A stretch of DNA of 64,000 nt, taken from NCBI RefSeq assembly GCF_000770795.1, contig NZ_JRKJ01000021.1, positions 183,501 to 247,500 of the forward strand, written 5' to 3'. The notes under the pieces are model-generated. The model saw only the letters and a program-made list of their open reading frames with translations. It was not told the origin of the DNA and made no database searches. This document shows, one piece after another, positions 29,421 to 37,862 of the stretch (within the stretch, counting starts at the first letter, position 1; the number at the start of each line of letters is the position of its first letter). Position numbers and translations under genes: made by a program. Source of the DNA: Lysobacter dokdonensis DS-58 (GTDB taxonomy: Bacteria; Pseudomonadota; Gammaproteobacteria; Xanthomonadales; Xanthomonadaceae).

Positions 29421-30539
29421 ATGGCGGGCGCCCGTCGCACGGTCGTCCAGTTGCTGCCCGCGCTCGATGCGGGCGGCGTCGAACGCTCCACCCTCGAGAT
29501 CGCAGACGCGCTGGTGCGCGCGGGTCATCGCGCCATCGTCGTCTCCGCCGGCGGCGGGCTCGTGCCGCGCCTGACCGCGGTCGGCGCCGAACACGTCACG
29601 CTCGATATCGGGCGCAAGTCGCCGCTCACCGTGCGCCACATTCCCGCGCTGCGCCGTTTGTTCGAACGCGAACGCGTCGACCTGGTGCATGCGCGTTCTC
29701 GCTTGCCCGCGTGGATCGGCTGGCGCGCGATCCGTGGCATGCGCGCGAATGCGCCGCGCTGGGTGACCAGCGTGCACGGGCTGAATTCGCCATCGCGTTA
29801 CAGCGCGATCATGACCAGCGGCGAGCGCGTGATCTGCGTGTCGCAGACCGTTCACGACTACGTCCTCGAACACTACCCGCGCACGAACGCCGACAAGCTG
29901 CGCGTGATCCCGCGCGGCGTGGATGTCGCGGCGTTCCCGTATCGCACGTGGCCCGATCGCGATGCGCGCCGCCGGGCCGCCACGCTGCATCCCGCGCTCG
30001 ACGGCGATGGGCCGCTGCTGTTGTTGCCGGGCCGCGGTACGCGACTGAAGGGACACGCCGATGCATTGACGTTGCTCGCGGGGCTGCGTGCGGACGGACG
30101 CGATGCGCGCCTGTGGATGCCCGGCAGCCGCGTCGAGGACCGCGAACGCTATCTCGACGAACTGCAGGCGATTGCCGAACGACTGGGCATCGCCGAGGTG
30201 GTCGCCTTCACGCCGCCGACGCTCGCCATCGCCGATGCGTACGCCGCGAGCGACCTGGTGCTGCAACTCTCGCGCAAGCCCGAGGCCTTCGGCCGCACGG
30301 TGCTCGAAGCGCTGGCGACGGGACGTTCGGTGGTCGGCTGGGACCACGGCGGCGTCGGCGAGCTGCTCCGCCGCTACGACCCGCGCGGGGCGGTGCCTCC
30401 CTTCGACGGGACGCTTCTGGAGCGCACCGCGCACGCGCTGCTGGACGCACCGCCGCCGCGTCCGGTTACGATGCCCCATACCTTGCGTGCGATGCAGGAG
30501 GCGACGCTCGCGGTCTATGCGGAACTCGAACCTAGATAA
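29421..30539 (+). CDS. Glycosyltransferase family 4 protein
   Basis: A 372-residue GT-B transferase. The N-terminal acceptor domain opens with VVQLLPALDAGGVERSTLE, with GGVER being usual in GT4 enzymes of lipopolysaccharide synthesis. VIPRGVDVAAF marks the linker, and the donor-nucleotide site has the E-x7-E motif in EAFGRTVLEALATG. It probably adds a sugar to the lipopolysaccharide core at the cytoplasmic face. The next gene starts inside its last 23 bases. Confidence 0.92.
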   Translation: MAGARRTVVQLLPALDAGGVERSTLEIADALVRAGHRAIVVSAGGGLVPRLTAVGAEHVTLDIGRKSPLTVRHIPALRRLFERERVDLVHARSRLPAWIGWRAIRGMRANAPRWVTSVHGLNSPSRYSAIMTSGERVICVSQTVHDYVLEHYPRTNADKLRVIPRGVDVAAFPYRTWPDRDARRRAATLHPALDGDGPLLLLPGRGTRLKGHADALTLLAGLRADGRDARLWMPGSRVEDRERYLDELQAIAERLGIAEVVAFTPPTLAIADAYAASDLVLQLSRKPEAFGRTVLEALATGRSVVGWDHGGVGELLRRYDPRGAVPPFDGTLLERTAHALLDAPPPRPVTMPHTLRAMQEATLAVYAELEPR

Positions 30540-31839
30540 CCAGGCGCCCGAAGGCTGGCGCTGGGCGCCGGCATGGGTGCTGGCGTTCGTCGCGTTGTGG
30601 CCCGCGCCCGGCTATGCCGAAGGCATCCTCGTGCTCGGCGCGCTCGCCGCGATCTTCAAGCTGCTCATCGTGCGGTTCCGCGGCGGCGCGCAGTTGCTGA
30701 GCGCGCCGGCGTGGGCGCTGACGAGCGTGTTGTTCTTCGCGTACTGGCTGCCCGAAGCAGTGTCGGCGTTCGACGCGGTCGATCCCGCGCGCGCGCTGCG
30801 CGAGGCCGCCGTCGACCTGCGCTATCTGCCCTTCCTGTGGCTCGCCGCCGCGGCCGTCGCCGATGCGCGCGGGCGGCGCATCACCTTCGCGGGGCTGGCA
30901 ATCATCGTCGGCATCTGGACGGCCGATGCGATCGCGCAGGCGGTGTCGGGCACGAGCCCGCTGTTCTTCGCGATCGATTCGGCCAAGCATGCGATCAGCG
31001 GCCACGGCATGTGCACGAGCGAAGCGGCGCAGGCCGTCGATCGCCTCAGCGGCATCCTCGGGCCCTGCAATCTCAAGTTCGGGCCGATGCTCGCCAGCCT
31101 CTCGCCGTTCGGCTTGTATTACGCGGCCAAGCGTTTCGGCGTGGTGGGCTGGTGCGTGGCGGCGCTCTCCATCGGCGCTGTCATCCTGCTTGCCGGTGCG
31201 CGCGCGGCGTGGATCACCTATGCGCTCGTGTTGCTGTGGTCGGGCTGGCGCGTGCTGGGCGTGAAACGCGTGTTCGTCGTGTTTGTCGCCGGCGCACTCA
31301 CGCTGGTGGCGCTCGGGGCGTTCGTCCCGCAGGTCGCCGAGCGCATCGAGCGCACGACGCACCTGGCCGCCGCGGACGAATCCTCCGTCGATATCGCATT
31401 GTCGGGCCGCACGCGCATCTGGTCCGCCGCAACGTGCATGTATCGCACGCACTGGTTCAATGGCGTGGGCGCGCGCGGTTTCCGCGATGCGTTCATGCAG
31501 TGCGATCCGGGGCGCGGCAGCCTCGCGGCGTGGGGCGAAGGCCCGGCGTTGCACGCGCACCAGTGGATCCTCGAAGTCGCGAGCGAAACCGGTACGTTCG
31601 GCCTGCTGCTGTGGCTCGCGGGCCTTGCGCTGGGCTGGCGTGCGTGGCGTTACGCCGATCCGGTCGCGCGCGACCATGCGCGGCCGGCGATGCTCGCCAT
31701 CGTGGTGACGCTGTTCCCGTTCAACACGCACCTGGCGGCGTATTCGACGTTCTGGGGCGGGCTGGTGTTGCTGCTCGCGGCACTCTACGCCGGCAGCCTG
31801 CTCGCGCGCGACGCCGAACCCGAGGACGCGCGCGCGTGA
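30517..31839 (+). CDS. O-antigen ligase-like membrane protein
   Basis: The ATG at 30517 lies within the end of the glycosyltransferase gene (23-base overlap). The 440-residue protein has about ten membrane spans and one large periplasmic loop (about residues 280-350). The loop contains SGRTRIWSAATCM and NGVGARGFRDAF and the histidine in LHAHQWILEVASETG, as in Wzy_C/WaaL proteins. WaaL joins O-antigen from undecaprenyl pyrophosphate to the lipid A-core in the periplasm. It could also be a Wzy-like polymerase, but the setting with core genes and waaA favours the ligase. Confidence 0.87.
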   Translation: MRNSNLDNQAPEGWRWAPAWVLAFVALWPAPGYAEGILVLGALAAIFKLLIVRFRGGAQLLSAPAWALTSVLFFAYWLPEAVSAFDAVDPARALREAAVDLRYLPFLWLAAAAVADARGRRITFAGLAIIVGIWTADAIAQAVSGTSPLFFAIDSAKHAISGHGMCTSEAAQAVDRLSGILGPCNLKFGPMLASLSPFGLYYAAKRFGVVGWCVAALSIGAVILLAGARAAWITYALVLLWSGWRVLGVKRVFVVFVAGALTLVALGAFVPQVAERIERTTHLAAADESSVDIALSGRTRIWSAATCMYRTHWFNGVGARGFRDAFMQCDPGRGSLAAWGEGPALHAHQWILEVASETGTFGLLLWLAGLALGWRAWRYADPVARDHARPAMLAIVVTLFPFNTHLAAYSTFWGGLVLLLAALYAGSLLARDAEPEDARA

Positions 31840-32600
31840 ACGGCCGCGCGCCGATCTCCGGCGTCGTCACCACGTTCAACAATGCCGCGACGCTGGACGC
31901 GTGCCTGGCGAGCCTGGCCTTCTGTGACGAGCGCGTCGTGCTGGACTCCGGCTCGACGGACGCGACCCTCGACATCGCACGCCGCCACGGCGCGCGCATC
32001 GCCGAACATCCCTTCGACGACTACGGCCCGCAGAAGCAACGCGCCATCGACATGGCGTCGCACGACTGGATCCTGCTGCTCGACGCTGACGAACATCTCA
32101 CCGACGCGGGCCGCGACGCCATCGAGCGCGCGTTGCGTGCGCCGCGCGCCGACGGGTATCGCCTGCCGCGGCAGGAGTGGCTGTTCTGGAAGTGGGCGCA
32201 CCCGCACACGCGCGCGAATTGGCAACTGCGCCTGTTCCGAAAGTCGCGCGGGCGCATGAACGACGTGCCCGTGCATGCCGCGCCCGTGGTCGATGGCGTG
32301 CGGCGCGACCTGCGCGCACCATTCCGGCATTACGGCGAACCGCGGCTGGCCGATCGCATCGACAAGGTGAACCGCTATTCGAGCGGGCTGGTCGTGCACA
32401 AGCACCGGCGCGGCGTGCACGGATTGGGCGGCCGCATCCTGTTCCAGCCGACGATCGCCTTCTTCAAGCTGTACGTCGGCAAGCGGTACTTCCTCGATGG
32501 ATGGGCCGGCTTCATCGCCGCGCGCACGCAGGCGTTCTACACGTTCCTGAAGTACGCGAAAGTCCTCGAAGCGCAGCGCAGCGACGATCAATCGGCGTAG
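31836..32600 (+). CDS. Glycosyltransferase family 2 protein, lipopolysaccharide core type
   Basis: The GTG at 31836 overlaps the preceding stop (GTGA). The 254-residue protein has the GT-A fold of the WaaE/KdtX type: ISGVVTTFNNAATLDACL at the start, then VVLDSGSTDATLDIA, the DxD-like metal motif LLLDADEHLT and RLPRQEWLFWKWAHPH. Members add glucose or another hexose to heptose of the inner core. The last 13 bases overlap the convergent acyltransferase gene. Confidence 0.92.
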   Translation: MNGRAPISGVVTTFNNAATLDACLASLAFCDERVVLDSGSTDATLDIARRHGARIAEHPFDDYGPQKQRAIDMASHDWILLLDADEHLTDAGRDAIERALRAPRADGYRLPRQEWLFWKWAHPHTRANWQLRLFRKSRGRMNDVPVHAAPVVDGVRRDLRAPFRHYGEPRLADRIDKVNRYSSGLVVHKHRRGVHGLGGRILFQPTIAFFKLYVGKRYFLDGWAGFIAARTQAFYTFLKYAKVLEAQRSDDQSA

Positions 32601-33430
32601 GGCGAGCTGCCATCGGGTTGCCGCTTGAAGCGGCGGTGGATCCACAGGTATTGGTCGGGCGCGGCGCGCGCCATCGTTTCGATCGCGGCCATCACCTGCG
32701 CGGTGTCGGCCGTCGCGTCCTTCGACGGAATGTCGCGCAGCGCCGGCACGATGCGCAGCGTGTAGCCGCCATCCTTGCGACGCACGTGCTGGAACGCGAG
32801 CACCGACGCGCCCGACAGCCGCGCGAGTTGGTGCGTCGACGACAAGCTGTTCGCCGGCCGCCCGAAGAAGGGCACGTACACGCTCTCGCCGCGGCTCGGG
32901 TCCTGGTCGGGTGCGTACCAGAGGAAGCCACCCTGCTTGAGGTGCTTCACCGCGGGGCGCAGTTCCTGCTTGGTGAACATCGCCGCGGCGTAGCGCAGGC
33001 GTCCGTGCTTCACCGCCCATTCCATCGCCGGTTCCGAGTGCGGGCGGTACATGCCGGCCAGCGGGATGTGGTCGCACATCAGGCGGCCGCAGATTTCCAG
33101 CGTGGTGAAGTGGCCGGAGACGACGATGACGCCGCGGCCATTCGCGCGCGCGGCTCGTGCGTGTTCGAGCCCTTCGACCACCAGGCCTTTGCGCATCGGG
33201 TCCACCGAGCCCCACCACGCGCGCGCGAATTCGAACAGGCCGATGCCGAGGGAGGCGAAGTGTTCGTGCAGCAACGTCGTGCGCGCGGCCGCGTCCAGTT
33301 CGGGGAAACACAGTTCGAGGTTGCGTTGCGCGATGCGGCGGCGCGCGCCCATCGTCACGCGCAGCAGGGCGCCGAGCGCGCGGCCCAGCCCGCGTTGCAG
33401 CGGCCACGGCAGGCGCGCCAGCGCCGCCAT
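32588..33430 (-). CDS. LpxL/HtrB-family lipid A acyltransferase (N-terminus uncertain)
   Basis: The 280-residue protein belongs to the Kdo-dependent lauroyl/myristoyl acyltransferase family. It shows VIVVSGHFTTLEICGR with the HxxxxE catalytic motif (His-Phe-Thr-Thr-Leu-Glu), MYRPHSEP, and DQDPSRGESVYVPFFG. It adds a secondary acyl chain to lipid A. Codons upstream of the ATG at 33430, in the same frame, read GPRHWPTWIGIGA, as conserved in the family, but no ATG, GTG or TTG is available before an in-frame TAG. An ATG at 33507 is in another frame. The true N-terminus may be lost to a one-base frameshift. Confidence 0.87.
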   Translation of the reverse strand: MAALARLPWPLQRGLGRALGALLRVTMGARRRIAQRNLELCFPELDAAARTTLLHEHFASLGIGLFEFARAWWGSVDPMRKGLVVEGLEHARAARANGRGVIVVSGHFTTLEICGRLMCDHIPLAGMYRPHSEPAMEWAVKHGRLRYAAAMFTKQELRPAVKHLKQGGFLWYAPDQDPSRGESVYVPFFGRPANSLSSTHQLARLSGASVLAFQHVRRKDGGYTLRIVPALRDIPSKDATADTAQVMAAIETMARAAPDQYLWIHRRFKRQPDGSSPYAD

Positions 33431-33578
33431 CGCGCCGATGCCGATCCAGGTGGGCCAATGCCGGGGTCCGATCGGCGGGGGCGATCGCGCGGGGCGTCCT
33501 GCGTCATGGCGACGATTCTAGGGCAGGCGCGTGCACGGCGTGCTTCCGCCCGCGCGGGCCGCCCCGTATCCTGCCGCG

Positions 33579-34913
33579 ATGCGGAGCGACCCCATCGAGC
33601 GCGTGTTGCGCGGCCTGTATTCGGCCGCGCTGTACGTGTTGTTGCCGGTCACGGCCTATCACCTGATCTGGCGCGGGTTCCGCCAGCGCGCGTACTTCCG
33701 CCGCTGGAACGAGCGCTACGCGGCGTACCGCGGCCTGCACGACGACGACGCGCCACGCGACACGCTGTGGGTGCACGCGGTGTCGGTCGGCGAAGTGAAC
33801 GCCGCCGCCCCCGTGGTCAACGCGTTGCGCACGCTGCATCCGCACCTGCCGCTGCTCATCACGACGATCACGCCGACGGGCTCGGCGCGCGTGCGCGCGC
33901 TGTGGGGCGACTCGGTGCAGCACGTGTACCTGCCCTACGACATCCCCGGCGCCGTGCGTCGCTTTTTCGAACACTTCCGCCCGCGCGCCGGCCTCATCCT
34001 CGAAACCGAGTTGTGGCCCAACCTGTTGTTCGGCGCGCGCGACCACGGCGTGCCGACGTACATCCTCAATGCGCGTTTGTCGGCGCGTTCGCTGCGTGGC
34101 TATCGCGTACTCGCGCCCATCGTCGGGCGTGCGCTGCGCACGGTGCGCCGCGTCGGTGCGCAGTCGAAGGACGATGCACGGCGTTTCGTGGCGCTCGGCG
34201 CGAAGCCCGAACAGGTCGTCGACCTGGGCAACCTGAAGTTCGACACGCCGGCGCCCGAAGGCCTCGACGAATTCCGCGCGCAATTCCGCGAACGCGCGGG
34301 GCAGCGGCCGACGTGGATCGCGGCGAGCACGCACGAAGGCGAAGAGGCTGACGTCATCGCGTTGCACAAGCGCCTGCGCGAAAAACACCCGGACCTGTTG
34401 CTGCTGTGGGCGCCGCGGCACCCCGAACGTTTCCGCGCCGCGGTGGATCATGCACACGCCGCGGGTTGGAAGGTCGCCACGCGCCGCCTCACGCGCTGGC
34501 CCGGTGCGGACGACGATGTGTTCGTCATCGACACGCTCGGCGAGTTGATGGCGTTCTATGCGTGCGCGCAGGTCGCGTTCGTCGGCGGCAGCCTGCAGCC
34601 GATCGGCGGGCACAACCTGCTGGAGCCGGCGGCCGTCGGCACGGCCATCGTCACCGGCCCGCACCTGCACAACTTCGTCGAGATCGCACGGCGGCTGGAT
34701 GAGGCAGGCGCCGTGTGCATCGAGGACGATGTCGACGGCGTCTTCGCGGAACTCGACGACCTGCTGGAACACGCTGCCGTGCGCGAGCAGATGACCGATG
34801 CCGGCCTGCGCCTGGTGCGCGAAGGCCGCGGGGCGCTCGCCCGCAGCCTCGAGATGATCGCGCCGGTGTTGCCGCTTACTGCGTCGGCTGCTGGACTTCC
34901 GCCGACACGTTGA
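33579..34913 (+). CDS. waaA: 3-deoxy-D-manno-octulosonic acid (Kdo) transferase
   Basis: WaaA (KdtA) transfers Kdo from CMP-Kdo to lipid IVA. The ATG at 33579 gives 444 residues with an N-terminal membrane anchor (YSAALYVLLPVTAYHLIWRG). Family motifs are WVHAVSVGEVNAAAPVV, PLLITTITPTGS, ILETELWPNL, NARLSARSL, IAASTHEGEE with the catalytic-site glutamate region, WAPRHPERF and GGSLQPIGGHNLLEPAA. It faces tolC, and the two genes overlap by 38 bases at their 3' ends. Confidence 0.97.
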   Translation: MRSDPIERVLRGLYSAALYVLLPVTAYHLIWRGFRQRAYFRRWNERYAAYRGLHDDDAPRDTLWVHAVSVGEVNAAAPVVNALRTLHPHLPLLITTITPTGSARVRALWGDSVQHVYLPYDIPGAVRRFFEHFRPRAGLILETELWPNLLFGARDHGVPTYILNARLSARSLRGYRVLAPIVGRALRTVRRVGAQSKDDARRFVALGAKPEQVVDLGNLKFDTPAPEGLDEFRAQFRERAGQRPTWIAASTHEGEEADVIALHKRLREKHPDLLLLWAPRHPERFRAAVDHAHAAGWKVATRRLTRWPGADDDVFVIDTLGELMAFYACAQVAFVGGSLQPIGGHNLLEPAAVGTAIVTGPHLHNFVEIARRLDEAGAVCIEDDVDGVFAELDDLLEHAAVREQMTDAGLRLVREGRGALARSLEMIAPVLPLTASAAGLPPTR

Positions 34914-36276
34914 CCGTCAGGAAGCGGTTGATGCGCTGCACGTCTTCGACATCCAGCGTGCCCGCGGCCTGTTCGAGGTTCAGCACGCTCTGCAGGAAGT
35001 TGTAACGCGCCAGCGCGAAGGCCTGCTGCGACTGGAACAGGTTGCGCTGGTTGACCAGCACGTCGAGCACGGTGCGCGTGCCGACTTCCAGGCCGACCTG
35101 GGAGGCTTCGTACGCGGCCTTCGCCGAGACGACCGCGAGGCGGCGTGCTTCGACTTCGCTCACGCCCGCGACGACCACCTGGTAGGCATTGCGCGTGCTG
35201 CGTTCCAGCGCGCGGCGATCCTGTTCGAGTTCATCCTGGCGGATGTCGCGCGTGGCGAGTGCTTCGCGCACCTGCGACTGCGTGGCGCCGCCGGCGAAGA
35301 TCGGCACGTTGAGCGTCAGGCCGAAGGAGCGCGAGCGGCTCTCGTTGTCGAACGCGGTGGCCGCGCCGTTGAGGTTGTTGGTGGTGTCGCCATCGGTGGT
35401 CGACTTGCCGTAGTCGCCGCCGAAATACAGCGTCGGCAGGTGGCCGGCGCGTGCGGTGTTGACGTCCTGTTCGGCCGACTTCACCTGCAGTTGCTTCGCG
35501 TGCAGGGCCGGATTGTTGTCGAAGGCCATCTTCACCCACGTGTCTTCGTCGGCGTGTTCAGGCAGCTGCGGCTGGAAGTCTTCCGGCAGGCCCTTGAGGT
35601 TGGCCACCGGGCGGCCGGTGATTTCGGCCAGCGCCTGGTAGGCGTCCTCGACGAGGTTGTGCGCGGTGATCGTGTTGGCGCGCGCGGTGTCGTACTGGGC
35701 GCGGGCTTCATGCACGTCGGTGATGGGCGCAAGGCCCACTTCCAGGCGCTTGCTCGCGAAGTCGAACTGCTTCTTCAGCGCGGTCTCGGCGGCTTCGGCG
35801 GCAGCGAGGTTTTCCAGCTGCACGAGCACGTTGAAGTACGCAGCCGACGTGCGCGTGATCAGCTGGTCGCCCGCGAATTCCAGGTTGTAGTCGCTGGCTT
35901 CGCTCAGCGCGTTGGCGCTGCGCAGGCGCGAGATGCGCGCGCCGTCGAACACCATCTGGTCCAACGTGACGCCGTAGCGGCGGTTGGTGGAGTCGCTGGT
36001 GGAATCGTTGTTGCCCAGCGGCGTGCCGGCGAAGACCTGCTGGCCGCTGGAGTCTTCGTTGGTCTTGGTGTAGCCGGCCGAGCCGTTGAGCTGCGGCAGC
36101 AACAGCGCGCGCGCCTGCACGCGGCCTTCCTTCACGACGAGGCGATTGGATTCGGCGGCGGAGTACTGCGGGTCGCCGGCGCGTGCCAGCTCGTAGGTCT
36201 GCAACAGGTCTTCGGCGTGCACGACGCACGGCAGCAAGGCGAAGGCGAGGGCCAGGACGAGGGGACGACGGCTCAT
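34876..36276 (-). CDS. tolC: TolC family outer-membrane channel protein
   Basis: The 466-residue protein starts at 36276 with AAGGA upstream. It has a signal peptide ending in CVVHAED and two outer-membrane-efflux repeats. Typical segments are LLQTYELARAGDPQYSAAE at the start and VGTRTVLDVLVNQRNLFQSQ near the end. TolC forms the trimeric outer channel of RND, MFP and type I export systems. An RND adaptor/permease pair lies 1.6 kb away, and pcm is directly upstream, an order common in xanthomonads. Confidence 0.95.
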   Translation of the reverse strand: MSRRPLVLALAFALLPCVVHAEDLLQTYELARAGDPQYSAAESNRLVVKEGRVQARALLLPQLNGSAGYTKTNEDSSGQQVFAGTPLGNNDSTSDSTNRRYGVTLDQMVFDGARISRLRSANALSEASDYNLEFAGDQLITRTSAAYFNVLVQLENLAAAEAAETALKKQFDFASKRLEVGLAPITDVHEARAQYDTARANTITAHNLVEDAYQALAEITGRPVANLKGLPEDFQPQLPEHADEDTWVKMAFDNNPALHAKQLQVKSAEQDVNTARAGHLPTLYFGGDYGKSTTDGDTTNNLNGAATAFDNESRSRSFGLTLNVPIFAGGATQSQVREALATRDIRQDELEQDRRALERSTRNAYQVVVAGVSEVEARRLAVVSAKAAYEASQVGLEVGTRTVLDVLVNQRNLFQSQQAFALARYNFLQSVLNLEQAAGTLDVEDVQRINRFLTVNVSAEVQQPTQ

Positions 36277-36316
36277 GCGGGTTCCTTCCGGATCGATAGC
36301 GAAAATTGGGGGGAGG

Positions 36317-36973
36317 TCAAAAATCGAAGCGCGGCGCGGGGGCCGCACCCACAAGATAGGGCAGGTCGGTTTCGAACAACGATTCGATACGCTGACCGTT
36401 GACGTCGTTGCGCACGACGAGCGCTTCCATCGCCGGCGAGGCGCCGCGGACCACGAACATGCGGCCTTCGGGCTTCAGCCACTGCAGGAAACGCGGGGGA
36501 ATCGCGTCGACGGCGCCGGTGACCACGATGGCGTCGAAACGGCGCTCGGTGTTCCAGGCGAAAGCGTCGGCCGCTTCGATGCGCACGTTGGCGCCCAGGC
36601 CCATCGCGTCGAGGCGCGCACGCGCGGCGTCGGCGAGGTCGGCGTGGAGTTCGATGCTGTGCACTTCGCGGGCGAGGCGGCCCAGGCACGCGGTGGTGAA
36701 GCCGCTGCCGGTGCCGATTTCGAGGACATCCTCGCCTTCCTGCACGTCGATGGATTGCAGGATGCGGCCTTCGACGACGGGCTTGAGCATCATTTCGCCA
36801 TGGCCCAGCGGCAACTGCGCGTCGGCGTAGGCCAGCGTGCGGTGCTGCGCCGGAACGAAGGCGTCGCGCGGAATCGACACGAGCGCATCCAGCACGCGCG
36901 GGTCGAGCACGTCCCATGGCCGAACCTGTTGTTCGACCATCAATTCGCGGGCCTTGGCGTAGTCCATCGTCAT
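36317..36973 (-). CDS. pcm: Protein-L-isoaspartate O-methyltransferase family protein
   Basis: The 218-residue protein starts at the ATG at 36973 (MTMDYAKARELMVEQQVRPW) and has the SAM motif DVLEIGTGSGFTTACLGRLA, then VHSIELHADLADAA and DAIVVTGAVDAIPPRFL. The enzyme methylates isoaspartyl residues as part of repair of aged proteins. This branch, next to tolC, differs in its N-terminus (VRPWDVLDPRVLDAL) from classical Pcm, so the substrate might be different. The spacing to tolC is 40 bases. Confidence 0.9.
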   Translation of the reverse strand: MTMDYAKARELMVEQQVRPWDVLDPRVLDALVSIPRDAFVPAQHRTLAYADAQLPLGHGEMMLKPVVEGRILQSIDVQEGEDVLEIGTGSGFTTACLGRLAREVHSIELHADLADAARARLDAMGLGANVRIEAADAFAWNTERRFDAIVVTGAVDAIPPRFLQWLKPEGRMFVVRGASPAMEALVVRNDVNGQRIESLFETDLPYLVGAAPAPRFDF

Positions 36974-37098
36974 GTCGTTCGTCTCACGCGGAAAGCCGGG
37001 GATTTTACGCCCGGCGGGCACAGCATCGCTGTGGTAGCACACTCCAACTCAGTGCCGGAAGTCAGCGGGCCGAAGGTCACGAGGGCCGCCATGCGGGC

Positions 37099-37773
37099 TC
37101 AAACGCGCGCGCCGTAGGCGCGCAGGAACATTTCCACGGCGCTTTCCAGCTGCGCCTGGACCTCGTGGGCCTGCGGCATCGGCGCGCATCCGAAGACCAC
37201 GCGCTGGTGCAGGTCGCCCTTCACCAGGCACAGGAACTGCGAGGCCGCGCGGGGGACGTCCGCGATTTCCAGCTCGCCGCTGTCGACGTGGTGGCGCATC
37301 ACGTCGGCCACCATGTCGATCGCGCGCTGCGGCCCGACGTCCCAGGCCTGCTGCGGCATCCCGGTTTCGACGACCTGCGGCGTGCACATGATGCGGTGGC
37401 CGGCCAGCGCGTCGGGATCCATGATCATCGCGAAGAAGGCGCGCGCGATCTGCATCAGCCCGTCGCGCAGCGGCGCGGCATCGGCGGCGGCGAAGAGCGA
37501 TTCGGGCAGTTGTTGCTCGAAATGCGCCTGCACCGCGGCGGCGAACAAGGCTTCCTTGTCCCCGAAGTGGCTGTACACGGTGAGCTTGGAGACCCCGGCG
37601 TCGGCCGCGATCTGGTCCATGCTCACGCCGCCGAACCCCTGCGCGACGAACAGCCGCTTGGCGGCCTCGAGGATCGCGGCGCGCTTGCCGAGGTCCTTCG
37701 GGCGGCCGGGGCCGGCCTGTCGCTTTTCGACGGGTTCGGGTTCGACGGATTTGGGTTTCGATCGCTGGGACAT
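37099..37773 (-). CDS. TetR/AcrR family repressor next to the RND pump
   Basis: A 224-residue regulator with an N-terminal helix-turn-helix (ILEAAKRLFVAQGFGGVSMD, then VSKLTVYSHFGDKEALF) preceded by a charged tail of about 30 residues. The C-terminal ligand domain is of the AcrR/TetR_C type (AFFAMIMDPDALAGHRIM). It is divergent from the RND adaptor gene with 89 bases between them, which contain an inverted-repeat pair. Repression of the pump and of itself is inferred; the ligand is unknown. Confidence 0.93.
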   Translation of the reverse strand: MSQRSKPKSVEPEPVEKRQAGPGRPKDLGKRAAILEAAKRLFVAQGFGGVSMDQIAADAGVSKLTVYSHFGDKEALFAAAVQAHFEQQLPESLFAAADAAPLRDGLMQIARAFFAMIMDPDALAGHRIMCTPQVVETGMPQQAWDVGPQRAIDMVADVMRHHVDSGELEIADVPRAASQFLCLVKGDLHQRVVFGCAPMPQAHEVQAQLESAVEMFLRAYGARV

Positions 37774-37792
37774 GCTCGGTACTATATCTAAA

Positions 37793-37840
37793 TACTGGAC
37801 TGCGGGGTTCGCTATTTATACTCTACCGCCCAGTTCAATA
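37793..37840. promoter_or_regulatory. Candidate TetR operator pair and promoter of the RND pump
   Basis: TACTGGACTG (37793-37802) and the complement of 37831-37840 (TATTGAACTG) match at 8 of 10 bases in inverted orientation. Between them TATACT at 37817-37822 could be the -10 box for the plus-strand pump genes. On the minus strand TATAGT (complement of 37781-37786) could serve tetR. The setting fits a shared operator between a TetR gene and its target. Confidence 0.55.
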
Positions 37841-37862
37841 AGCAGCCCCCGCAGAGACCCTC

